The notes under the pieces: model-generated
Told to the model about the DNA's origin: nothing
What the model saw: only the letters and a program-made list of their open reading frames with translations
Databases searched by the model: none
Source of the DNA: Symbiodinium natans
Lineage: Eukaryota > Sar > Dinophyceae > Suessiales > Symbiodiniaceae
DNA: 64,000 nt
Direction of reading: 5' to 3'
NCBI GenBank assembly: GCA_905221605.1
Contig: CAJNDS010002203.1
Location: 51,001-115,000 of the forward strand
Shown: positions 54,780 to 64,000 of the stretch, one piece after another
How the letters are laid out: the number at the start of each line of letters is the position of its first letter
Position numbering within the stretch: position 1 is the stretch's first letter
Translations under genes and position numbers: made by a program

Positions 54780-57070
54780 TATTCAGGCAGCCAGCTTGAG
54801 CTGTGCAAAAGACCGGAGCGTAGGCTTTCATGCCGAAGCTAGAGCCGCTGCTTCAGCTGGGAAAGTGCTAAGCGTTCAGCTCCGGCCTGAGCCGTGAAAC
54901 CCTACACCCTGCACCCTAAACCCTAAACCCTTTTTTGACTCCAGGCTCAGCCGGGTCCGCACTTGGTGACAAACCCTAAACCCTAAACCCTAAACCCGAG
55001 AATAAGGCTAACTGCAACTAGATGGGTGATAATACAACCAGATGGGCAAAATTATAACTGAAATCTTGAAAAGTCGGGTTGATGGGGGATAATACAACCA
55101 GATGGGTCACAATACAACTGGGGGCCTGGGGTCTTAGAGTGCGATGCCACGGGTCTGGAGGGTTTTTGTGGAGTCGTTGGGGGCCAAGGGTCTGGAGGGT
55201 TTTTGTTGAGTCGTTGGAATTTCCAAACTCGTCTTTTGCAGTGCAAAGGTTGTTTTCGAAGAAACAGCTCCCGGCCACCACTGCCTTTTATGGGGTCTCT
55301 CTCTCTCTCACTCTCTTTATACATATGTATATATATATATATATATATGTATATGCACACATATATATATATGTATATATACATATAATTATTCCACCTT
55401 ATATATACATATATAAACAGATTATGCATACATATACATATATATATATATATATATGTATGTATGTGCATTGCATATTATATTGGATCTATGTTCGTGC
55501 GATGACGCAAAGAGAAGGGGCGAATCAGAACCACCATTTTCAAGATTTTGTCCTGAAACCTTAAAGATGTACCATGGATTTTCTGCAGGGCATGGCCAAA
55601 CTTATAAAGGCACCGCAATAGCCAGTTGTGGTTTCTCCCGTTTGGGCCGGCCCTCACACATGGCTCAGCTGTGTTTTCCCCCATGGGGTTGTGTTTTCTC
55701 CCGTTTGGTTGTGTTTCGACCTAAACCCTAAACCCTAAACACTAACCCCCTAAACCCTGAACCCTAAACACTAAACCCTAAACCCGACCCTTTCTGCAAC
55801 CAAGCCAGCACCCTGTAAACCCTTTGCAACCTTTACCTTGGACCCCTCAGGTGGACCCCTTGGAGTTTGGGGACCCCTGTTTAAGATCCCTGAGGGGCCA
55901 TGTTAAGGTTTAGGGTTTAGGACTATATTAAGGGAAACCTAAAGGGCACAACCTTAGGGGGGTTGTATTAAGGGACACCTCTAGGGGGGCACAGCCTTAG
56001 GGGTACCAGCCTTAACCCCTTGAAAACTTGTTTCTTTTTCTAAGCCCTAACCCCCTCTGAATTCCTGAGCCCCCTAGACTGCATCCGTGGGGGCTTGTGG
56101 GACGGAGCCTGGTCCCCCACAACAGTAGGGGTTTAGGGTTTAGGGTTTAGGGTTTAGGGTTTAGGGTTTAGGGTTTAGGGTTTAGGGTTTAGGGTTTAGG
56201 GTTTAGGGGGGATATTACGGCATAATTATCTAGGGACCACAAGGGAATGTTCTTCATAATTTTCTCGACCCCTATCTTGCTGATTTTGTGGGGTGGGTCC
56301 TTGTCAACGGGGATTAGGCTCTATACTTTTGGGGTCTATAATAATAATGATAATAATACTAATATAATTTGAAAAGGAAGCCTCTGCTGAGAAACAAAAA
56401 AAACCTCAAACCCTGAACCGTTTCCTGAGGACTTCTCGCTTCTCAGTAAGCCAGGCAACGGCCGGAGTGATCCCAATCCTGTTGACTCGTTTTTGGCACT
56501 TGGGGAAAGCTTGAGCTGGGCGCGTGGGTTTAGGGTTTGGGGTTTAGGGCACCCCAAACCCGAAACCCTCATAAACCTCAAATCTCCAAGTGCAGCCCCC
56601 GAACCCTAAACCTTAAACCCTAAACCCTATAAACCCGAAAGGCTAAACCCTAAAGGTTACCACCTGGATCGCCTGGACGGAGCAGCCATATCATGGTGAA
56701 GCGGCCAGGTGGCAAACGTCGTGCGTGCTCCCTCAAAACCCTAACCCCCCCCCCCCCCCCCCCCCCCCCTCCCCGAAAAAACAAATTAAAGAAACAAACA
56801 ACAACAACAAAAAAACACTTGTCTATCCCGAAGGCGCAGACTTCAAGGAATGTAGGATGTGGCGATGTGGTGTTTCAGGGCTTAGGGTTTGGGGCTTCAG
56901 GACTTCAAATTCTCCTACCCATGAGGGGGGGTAGGTGTGGGGGCCCGAATCAAATTAACAAAATAATATTTAATGTTATGGCTTTATATGGATTACATAG
57001 GGATCAAGCGCAATAAACATAGAACATGAACCCTAAACCCTAAGCCCTAAACCCTAACCCCTAAACCCTA
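54780..57070. other. Repeat-rich stretch, no confident gene
   Basis: Telomere-like arrays (56128-56206), TATATG tracts, a poly-C run (56746-56769) and the tandem ACAACCAGATGGG motif (55020-55120). Short plus-strand coding-like stretches occur at about 54778-54895 (QAIQAASLSCAKDRSVGF) and 56378-56525, but are too weak to call. Confidence 0.4.
55316..55465. repeat. AT-rich TATATG dinucleotide tracts
   Basis: Three TATATA-rich tracts. A similar tract lies at 24238-24312 and a shorter one at 57609-57660. Confidence 0.9.
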
Positions 57071-57071
57071 A

Positions 57072-57160
57072 ACCCTGATCAGGGGCCTCCTCGAAGTCCA
57101 CGTCACCTTCGCCCAAGGGCTTCGGTGGATGACGAAACCTGAGCCGCTTCTTCATTCCCT
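57072..57160 (-). CDS. Exon-like stretch
   Basis: Minus strand MKKRLRFRHPPKPLGEGDVD followed by FEEAPDQ. The opening ATG and basic-then-acidic pattern are plausible for a first exon; the left end runs into a CCCTAAA array. Confidence 0.35.
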
Positions 57161-58009
57161 AAGCCTGAGCTATAAGCCTGACAAAGGGAGTCCCGAGTCC
57201 TGACCAACTTAGGGTTTAGGGTTTAGGGTTTAGGGTTTAGGGTTTAGGGTTTAGGGGTTAGGGTTTAGGCCCTCTAAACCCTAGACTCTGAAGTTCTTTC
57301 TGGCGGGCTGGCGGGGGGATTTCACTTCCGCCGGCTCCTGAGCTCCATCGCGAGAAACAGGATACCCCTTTCTTTTTTTGGGTTGGTTTTGGGATGTTCC
57401 CCTTTATACTAACAGTCCTTAATTTTTTTTATCAAGAATGAGAACACCCCCCATTATTATCTCTAGTCTGGACTTTAGGAGGGGACCTTGAAGCAACAAA
57501 AAGGAAAGAGGGGTACCACTGGGCTGCCAAGTGATCTCTCGCCCAGGGACTCGGACGATCTCAGGCTGGTGTGGTTCTTCCAGCCCCAGTGTGAGCGAAG
57601 AAGTACTCATGTATATATATATATATATTACACACATATATATATATATACATAGATATGTACATATTAGTGTACACACTGTAGTACATTCCAATACAAC
57701 CCTACATTGGGTTTGTTGTGGGACAGGGCAGAGCGTTTGGAGCGTGGGGTAGTGTGTCAGACCCGCATTGGCATTCCACTCTTGAGCTCAAAACCTCTCC
57801 GCACCAGCCCTCGTATACGACAGGAGCCTTCAAACCCGCCATGAATCCTACCCCTAAACCCTATACCCTAAACCCTAAACCCTAAATCCTAAACCCTAAA
57901 CGCTAATCCCTAACCCTAAACGCTAAACCCTTAGCCCTGAACCCTACATGCTCAACACCATTCAGCAACTTCCAAGGGGGGGCCGGGCCGCTCCCTCTCT
58001 CTCTCTCTC

Positions 58010-58507
58010 TTTTCCTTCCTTCCTTCCTTCCTTCCTTCCTTCCTTCCTTTCTTCCTTTCTTCCTTTCTTCCTTTCTTCCTTTCTTCCTTTCTTCCTTTCT
58101 TCTTTTCTTCCTTTCTTCCTTTCTTCCTCTCTTCTTTTCTTCTTTCTTCCTTTCTTCCTTTCTTCCTTTCTTCCTTTCTTCCTTTCTTCCTTTCTTCCTT
58201 TCTTCCTTTCTTCCTTTCTTCCTTTCTTCCTTTCTTCCTTTCTTCCTTTCTTCCTTTCTTCCTTTCTTCCTTTCCTCCTTCCTTCCTTCCTTCCTTTCTT
58301 CCTTTCTTCCTTCCTTCCTTCCTTTCTTCCTTTCTTCCTTTCTTCCTTTCTTCCTTTCTTCCTTTCTTCCTTTCTTCCTTTCTTCCTTTCTTCCTTCCTT
58401 CCTTCCTTTCTTCCTTTCTTCCTTTCTTCCTTTCTTCCTTGCTTCCTTCCTTCCTTCCTTCCTTTCCTCCTTTCTTCCTTTCTTCCTTCCTTCCTTCCTT
58501 CCTTCCA
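58010..58507. repeat. CTTT/CCTT tetranucleotide microsatellite
   Basis: About 500 bp of interspersed CCTT and TTTC units. It produces long artificial Phe/Leu/Ser or Lys/Glu/Arg open frames on the two strands, which are not genes. Confidence 0.98.
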
Positions 58508-59040
58508 TGTTTCCTTCCAGCACACGCAGTCCCCGAACAAACCGCCCCGAGGGGTGCGCGTTACTGAGTCTGTGACTCTCTCTCTCTCTCTCTATTTATG
58601 AGAGGAGCTGTGGAGCCTTGATAAAGGATCCCCGAACAAACATGCGCAGGGGCTACGTGCGGCGCATCTTATAGGAACCCTTCGAGATACAACCTTAGGG
58701 GTAGGAGTAGGGATCCCTGGGTCCGAAACCTTGTTTAAGCCCTGATTCCTCCCTCCGGGTTCAATTGCAGCCTGGGCTTGTTCGAGATTTCTGTCCTCGC
58801 CCCTTGAGTCTATGTCAAAAAAAAGTGAATACTTTTTTCTAGTTTTTGGGTTTAGTGTCACTTTAGGTGTAGGGCATAGGGCTCAGGGGATGCGAGCTGT
58901 TTTCTCTCTCGCAACTTCCATGCTGCCACCAGCCGGCGAGCTCCTGCAAGAGTTGGGTTCAGGGTTTAGGGTAGAGGGTCTGCAGCAGTTGGGTTCAGGG
59001 TTTAGGGTAGGGTCTGCAGGAGTTGGCTTCAGGATGGTCT

Positions 59041-59335
59041 AGGGACCCATTGAAGTAAACCCAGACCCCGAGCCCTAAACCCTGGCCGTCCCTCACTGGG
59101 TTTTTCTTGGGGTTTAGGGTGTATAGGGTTTAGCCAAATGGGTTTAGGGACCCATTGAAGTAAACCTAGACCCCGAGCCCTAAGCCCTGGCCATCCCTCA
59201 CTGGGTTTTTCTGGGCGTTTAGGGTTTATAGGGTTTAGCCAAATGGGTTTAGGGACCCATAGTCATTGAAGTAAACCTAGACCCCGAGCCCTAAAGCCTG
59301 GGTTTTTCTGGGGGTTTAGGGTTTATGGAAGCAGG
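59041..59335. repeat. Minisatellite, unit about 100 bp
   Basis: Three direct copies beginning GGGACCCATTGAAGTAAACC, each with CCCCGAGCCCTAA and CACTGGGTTTTTCT segments and a TTTAGGGT core. Confidence 0.85.
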
Positions 59336-59531
59336 CGAAGCCTCGAATACCTTTTTCTGCAGTCAAAAACTCGGATCCAAGCACTCGTCTCAGAGACGCT
59401 TAGCTTTGCATGTCAGCAACGGCCCGGGCAGCAGATCTACTAAAGTAGGGTTACAGGTTTAGGTTGAGCACACTTAGCCACCAACACCCTGCCGGGCGGC
59501 CGGGGACACGCAGCAAATCAACTTTGGAAAA

Positions 59532-59957
59532 TCACTCAGCTCCGTTCTCCGACTCGTTTGCCACGCTCGCCGCGCTCTCCACGCTCGCCGCGCTCGCCGT
59601 GCCGTCTCCGCGGGTCGCCGCGCCTGCTGCCACATTGCCGGCTCCGCCCATCGTCTCATCCATGATTTTCACCATTGTCTTGGCATCTCGCAGCAGCGCA
59701 GTTTCCTCGGCAGAGTTGTCGACCTTCCCAGCAGCATCCTTGCGAGCATCGCCGTACTCGTAGAGGAACCATCGAAGCTCGTCCATGTGATTGCCCATGT
59801 CTGCACTGAGCTTCTTCATGCGCTTGGCACGGGACTCGGTGTCCACCTCGCTCATCACCTCAGCCTGGCGCTTGGTCGTTAACGTTGTCATCATCACGCT
59901 CACTTGCACCGTGCCAGTGCTTGGCGGCAGCTGGTCCCCGGGAGCATACCAAAAGGC
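59532..59957 (-). CDS. Terminal exon of unrecognised multi-exon gene
   Basis: The frame is open from PEAFWYAPGDQLPPSTGTVQ through VMMTTLTTKRQAEVMSEVDT, a charged helical region ending near AETALLRDAKTMVKIMDETM, and an Ala/Ser-rich tail to TGA. Upstream exons on the same strand are at about 60084-60205, 60301-60405, 60504-60844 and 60931-61075, so the gene spans at least 1.5 kb. No family recognised. It is one of the most convincing coding stretches in the single-copy part of the window. Confidence 0.6.
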   Translation of the reverse strand, partial: AFWYAPGDQLPPSTGTVQVSVMMTTLTTKRQAEVMSEVDTESRAKRMKKLSADMGNHMDELRWFLYEYGDARKDAAGKVDNSAEETALLRDAKTMVKIMDETMGGAGNVAAGAATRGDGTASAASVESAASVANESENGAE

Positions 59958-60083
59958 CTCGGGTTGTGGGTTTAGGGTTTTTGGGTTTTTGGGTTTAGGG
60001 GTAAGGGTTTAGGGTTAAGGTTAACAAAACCAGCACCAGCCCCAAAAACTGCTTTACATATTCTATACTTTGGTCAGGACGCC

Positions 60084-60205
60084 GCAATGGGCGACTTCTC
60101 GATGTGGATGAACTTCCCGACGGGCCCCTCATTGCGCCCAAACACCTTGAGCATGTACCTGGGCAGCACAGGTGCTTTAATTTCGTTTGGGGCAACGCGT
60201 TTGCG
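60084..60205 (-). CDS. Internal exon of the 59.5-61.1 kb gene
   Basis: Reads RKRVAPNEIKAPVLPRYMLK then VFGRNEGPVGKFIHIEKSPI. The mix of basic, hydrophobic and turn residues is typical of a folded domain. The splice donor is near a GCG-GCGTCC junction. Exact ends unresolved. Confidence 0.5.
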
Positions 60206-60300
60206 ATTTTAGGCTCTAGAGCGTTTAGAGTTTTGACTAAATGGCCATGACGGCGGGCATGGTTTGGGGATTTAGGGATTTAGGGTTTAGGGCTTAGGGT

Positions 60301-60405
60301 CGTGTCCAGCGGCTTCTTCCCCGGCAGGTCTTCTGGCTCGGTGACCCAGAGGAGCATTGCCAAAGGCTCAAGACGTGGCCACAGGATCGCAGCTTCGTTC
60401 ACTGT
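60301..60405 (-). CDS. Internal exon of the 59.5-61.1 kb gene
   Basis: Reads TVNEAAILWPRLEPLAMLLW then VTEPEDLPGKKPLDT, ending where a TTTAGGG array begins. The acceptor is probably GGAG before ACAGTGAAC. Confidence 0.5.
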
Positions 60406-60503
60406 CTCCAGGTGGGTTTTCAGGTGCCTCCCACGAGCAGCTTACACCCTGCCTAATGAACCCAACCTTAGGGCTAAACACTTTTTTATGCAATGAGACC
60501 GAC

Positions 60504-60844
60504 CTCTTGAGCAAAGTCTCCACACGCCGCGTCTCCGCTGAGCCAGCCATGTACCATGTGTACACCGTACTCTTCGGATCATCGATCGGAACGCACACCA
60601 CGTCCAGCTTGACCTTTGACACCTCGATGTTGGCCCAGCTACACTCGCTGAAATCCAGCTGTGGCACCTTCATGGTGCCAGAATTGGTCAGGATGACTGT
60701 GCGATCCTCGACTCGGCCCTGCATAGCCTCCACAGACAGAGAAATGATGGAAAAAACCTTGCTCGTCAGCAAGCTGTACGCCACCATGCTTGTCTTTGGC
60801 TTCTGCAGCTTCGCAGACCAATCCACACCAACCCTCAGGACTAC
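60504..60844 (-). CDS. Internal exon of the 59.5-61.1 kb gene
   Basis: Begins TVVLRVGVDWSAKLQKPKTS and includes VFSIISLSVEAMQGRVEDRT, SGTMKVPQLDFSECSWANIE and VYTWYMAGSAETRRVETLLK. The 5' end follows a telomere-derived ACCCTGACAG acceptor. The downstream boundary is near CTCAAGAG-GTCGGT. The beta-rich pattern suggests a globular domain; nothing matches a family I know. Confidence 0.55.
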
Positions 60845-60930
60845 TGTCAGGGTTGGGTTTCGCAGGATTGGGCTTCGGGTTGGTCGAGGGTTTCAGGTTC
60901 CGGGCTTAGGGTTATCCGCAGCCAGGTAAC

Positions 60931-61075
60931 TTTCGGCCAACGTGCTTGATCTGGTCCTTGATGGCAGCCTCCATGGAAACATGGAACTCGAGGTTCTTCA
61001 TGTACATCTCCAGGCTGCCGCTGCTGGTCATGGCATGGAACCAAGTCTGCGCCATTGTGGCCAAGCGCAGCGGTG
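60931..61075 (-). CDS. Internal exon of the 59.5-61.1 kb gene
   Basis: Reads LRLATMAQTWFHAMTSSGSL, EMYMKNLEFHVSMEAAIKDQ then IKHVGR before a GT donor (AAA-GTTACC). Methionine-rich amphipathic helices. It is the most upstream convincing exon of this gene in the window. Confidence 0.5.
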
Positions 61076-61599
61076 ATCCCGAGGCTCACTTGATTGGATG
61101 TAGGCGCTACGGACACGCGTCATCGGTCCATGTCTACCACATGACACTCAACCCAAAGCAACACCCAAACCCTGAATCATCAACGCTACGCAGCCTCTCA
61201 TTCCTTAAAACGCTCTAGAAGTACTCATGGGGTGCCTGATTGTTCTCACGGCCTCACCACGCCCACGCCCCCAAAAGCACAGAAGCCCCTCAGAAACTTT
61301 AGGTTGGTTCAGGTTTTTGAACTTGGATTTGGTCTTCTGGTTTGGAGTGTGGTGACAACTCATGTCGCTGCCCTGATGAGGGGTTAAGGCTTTGGGTTGC
61401 CCTAAACCCTAAACCCTAAACCCTAAACCCTAAACCCTAAACCCTAAACCCTAAACCCTAAACCCTAAATCAAAACACTAAACCCTAAACCGATATAAAC
61501 CTATAAGGCCCAAACCCTGAACCCTAAAACCCAAAACCCTAATCTCCCCTGCAATAAACCCTCAGGGACTATTGAAATTGCCTAGCGCCTACCCGAAAA

Positions 61600-61740
61600 C
61601 ACCAGGCCCTCAAGCAAAGTCCTCTCCAGGATGCCAATCCGGACGCGCAGGGTTGCCGGGCAGCTGCTGGCAAGGTCACCTCCACGCTTTTGGTTTGGGG
61701 TCTTGGCTTCAGGGTGAGGGACCTTGTCCATCATGACTGT
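61600..61740 (-). CDS. Possible further upstream exon
   Basis: A minus-strand stretch LASSCPATLRVRIGILERTL then LEGLVFSG is open. A second frame is open too, so coding status is doubtful. Confidence 0.2.
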
Positions 61741-62201
61741 TACTGAGATGATACTAAAACCCACCCCCACCCCCCAATTCTGAAATTCGCTTGGGCCGGA
61801 AAATATTTAAGGCGGGGCCAAAACCCTGAAACCGGAAAACCAGGCCCAAGGAGGGAGTCTGCGGTTCGGGGCTTGGGGTTTAGGGTTCATTTAGTAGCTT
61901 AATAAACCCGAGTGAAACCCTCGAAGCCCTCAGCCCTAAACCTTGAAACCCCCTCAACCCCCCCCCCATTATCACAGGTTTGGTAATGGGCTGGGTGCTG
62001 GTGCGGTCCGGGACAAACAATATTTAGAATTAGGGGGGTTAGTATCAGGGGAAGGGATTAGACACATGAACGCTTCTCTCATGTTGATGGTTGATCTTGA
62101 CTTACACGATTAATCTACTGTCTTGCGCTCAGGGGGAAGGGCGTATCTGTGCTCTCCAACCCCAACCCTCGCACGCTCTTTCGTAGCGCTGCGCCCACCC
62201 A

Positions 62202-62333
62202 TCACTTCTCGCCTTTGCCATTGCTCAGATGGCCTTGCATGTTCTGGTACACGCTGTCGGGATCCCGTCACTTCTCGCCTTTGCCATTGCTCAGACGGCC
62301 TTGCAGGCGCTGGTACACGCTGTCGGGCACGCC
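62202..62333. repeat. 66-bp tandem duplication of a gene end
   Basis: 62202-62267 and 62268-62333 are two copies of a unit running from the stop codon to GACAGCGTGTACCAG on the minus strand. The unit is 22 codons long, so both copies preserve frame and stop. They differ at a handful of positions. Confidence 0.8.
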
Positions 62334-62550
62334 ATCTGTTTCGATGCTCTCAACACACTGCTTCCAGTTGTCAGCCGGAAGCTCGGAGATATAGCCGGCC
62401 CACAAGAAGACCTGCCGCAGCACCCTTTCCAGCACACAAGTGGGTATGCTGTTGCCCAAAGCTCGCCCAAGCTGAGAGTCGCTGACCCCCGACGTCGCCA
62501 TTGCGTTCCAAATGCCAGGCATCACTCCTCCACACATGCAGCGGAACCAA
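62268..62550 (-). CDS. Possible C5-cytosine methyltransferase C-terminal exon
   Basis: The frame reads WFRCMCGGVMPGIWNAMATS, GVSDSQLGRALGNSIPTCVL, ERVLRQVFLWAGYISELP and ends SNGKGEK before TGA. The segment ALGNSIPTCVLERVL resembles motif X of C5-DNA methyltransferases (G-N-S followed by a hydrophobic helix V-L-x-x-I/V). Catalytic motifs are not in the visible part, so the identification rests on one motif. The last 22 codons with the stop are duplicated directly downstream (62202-62267). Confidence 0.45.
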
Positions 62551-62767
62551 CGGTAGTGGTAGTGGTAGTGGTAGCAGTACGTAGTACTAGAAGGAGTAGT
62601 AGTAGTAGTCCTTGAAGGCCTGCCATCTCTCGCAAGGTCATAAATCGGTGTCGCCCTGGAAGGTAATACCTGGCTTGGCAGGCGGGGGCCATGACATCAG
62701 GGGTTCAAGTGCTCTAACTTAATGCCAGCCCAAAACCCCTAGAAGCGGACGAGACCATGACAACCCC

Positions 62768-62960
62768 CTAGAAGCGGACGAGACCGTGACGGCCCAAAAT
62801 CCCCAGGGATGAGGCGAGCGACGCCCGAGAGGCTCCTCTGGTCGCTGTCACGGTTGGCACCATGCCCACAAGAGCTCGAGCATGCTGCCCTGCTCCCACA
62901 TCCACGACAGCGTCGCGGTCCCTGAGCCGCTTTCCAAGTTTCTGCTTTGCCTGCGCAATG
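62768..62960 (-). CDS. Possible exon
   Basis: Minus strand AQAKQKLGKRLRDRDAVVDV then GAGQHARALVGMVPTVTATR. Flanked by a TTTAGGG array on its 5' side. Might belong to the gene ending at 62268. Confidence 0.3.
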
Positions 62961-63034
62961 GGTTTAAGGTTTAAGGTTTTAGGGTTTAGGGTTGAGGTAG
63001 GAATGCATACCCACAACAGCAGCAGGAGTACCAG

Positions 63035-63349
<315 letters not shown>

Positions 63350-63439
63350 GTGACACGCTCTTAACTGATCATGGTGTTTTCTGCTGTTTTTTTACTTTTT
63401 CTATCGTTTTCTCCTGTTTTTCCTCCGTTTGACGGGTTG

Positions 63440-63600
63440 GGGGGGGGTGGGGGGGTGGGGGGTAATTACGTGCTGTGCTTTGTGCACACATGACCACGCT
63501 CAGGGGTTGGGGGGGGGGGGGAATTACGTGCTGTGCTTTGTGCACACATGGGGGTCGTGCTGTGCTTTGTGCACACATGACCACGCTGTCTACTGTTTTC
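63440..63600. repeat. Triplicated GTGCTGTGCTTTGTGCACACATG unit with G runs
   Basis: Three copies, two preceded by long G runs (63439-63462, 63509-63521). The unit contains the palindrome TTTGTGCACA. Confidence 0.8.
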
Positions 63601-63639
63601 CTCTGTTTTTTTGGTTGGTTTAGGGGCTAGATCTTTTGG

Positions 63640-64000
63640 GCTCACAGTGGAGGGTTGAGGATTTGGGGTTTCAGGGTAGAGTATTTTTCGGGCCTGTTTT
63701 GGGAACCTTTTGGGCTTCCACTGGAAATATGGGGTTTGAGGTTTCAGGCTACAGATCTTTTGGGTTTTTTTCAGGCTACAGATCTTTTGGGTTTTTTGGG
63801 CATTTGGGGTTTAGGGTTTCCGGGCAAGACCTTTTGGGCTCACAGTGGAGGGTTTCCGGGCAAGACCTTTTGGGCTCACAGTGGAGGGTTTAGGGTTTGG
63901 ACCTTCAGGGTAGAGACCTTTTCGGGTTTTTTGGGATTTGGGGTTCAGGGTGTAAGGGTAAGACCTTTTGGGCTCACAGTGCAGGGTTTAGGAATCTTTT
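63640..64000. repeat. Minisatellite of CCTTTTGGGCTCACAGTG units
   Basis: At least four copies of TTTTGGGCTCACAGTGGAGG or close variants, mixed with ACAGATCTTTTGGG units. It reaches the window end. Confidence 0.8.

Noticed and set aside
55052-55471. Tyr/Ile-rich open frames
   Set aside because: Translations of TATATG tracts.
57903-58601. Long open frames of about 200 residues on both strands
   Set aside because: They are translations of the CTTT/CCTT microsatellite and contain only Phe/Leu/Ser/Pro or Lys/Glu/Arg/Gly repeats.

Overview
Nuclear DNA of a eukaryote, most probably a dinoflagellate. Three things point there: (i) plant/dinoflagellate-type telomere repeats (TTTAGGG) in dozens of interstitial arrays; (ii) genes cut into small exons by short introns that use GC-AG and GA-AG as well as GT-AG boundaries; (iii) a multi-pass membrane protein with DVFVS..W, WVDKLCIPQ and RLFCNMEL motifs, a kind I know as abundant in Symbiodiniaceae and relatives. 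I cannot name the species. No rRNA, tRNA, CRISPR or bacterial operon is visible.

Layout. 1-22.95 kb (block A) and 27.88-45.57 kb (block B) are diverged copies of one segment, separated by a 4.9-kb spacer holding a long hairpin and an AT-rich stretch. Block A contains an internal tandem duplication (about 9.37-13.54 and 15.12-19.17 kb), each unit with a complete minus-strand membrane-protein gene. Block B has one such gene, which looks like a fusion of the 5' part of A-copy 2 with the 3' part of A-copy 1. Near the far end of A and B, and again 1.24 kb beyond the B copy, is an intronless 165-residue membrane protein gene (three copies, identical proteins). From 47 to 63 kb the sequence is single-copy: scattered minus-strand exons (a Ser/Arg-repeat protein around 48-50 kb, an unrecognised multi-exon gene at 59.5-61.1 kb, a possible C5-methyltransferase tail at 62.3-62.5 kb), MITE-like elements and large microsatellites (CTTT at 58 kb, AGT at 63 kb).

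Main result. The three membrane-protein genes were resolved by hand to nine, eight and ten exons. The spliced lengths are 1737, 1731 and 1737 nt, all in one frame. The paralogs differ by precise presence or absence of three introns, and empty sites are preserved. Each dimorphic intron is a roughly 100-200 bp element with imperfect terminal inverted repeats, flanked by a 3-4 nt duplication. The duplication carries the GC or GT splice donor and the element end supplies AG. This is the signature of introner-type transposons. Similar elements lie outside genes with intact target duplications (ATAT, ACAT, TCTA, AAGA). TTTAGGG arrays are also polymorphic between duplicates, including one insertion with an empty paralogous site inside an intron.

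Exon boundaries outside the membrane-protein genes are approximate. All functional statements rest on motifs read by eye, without any database search.
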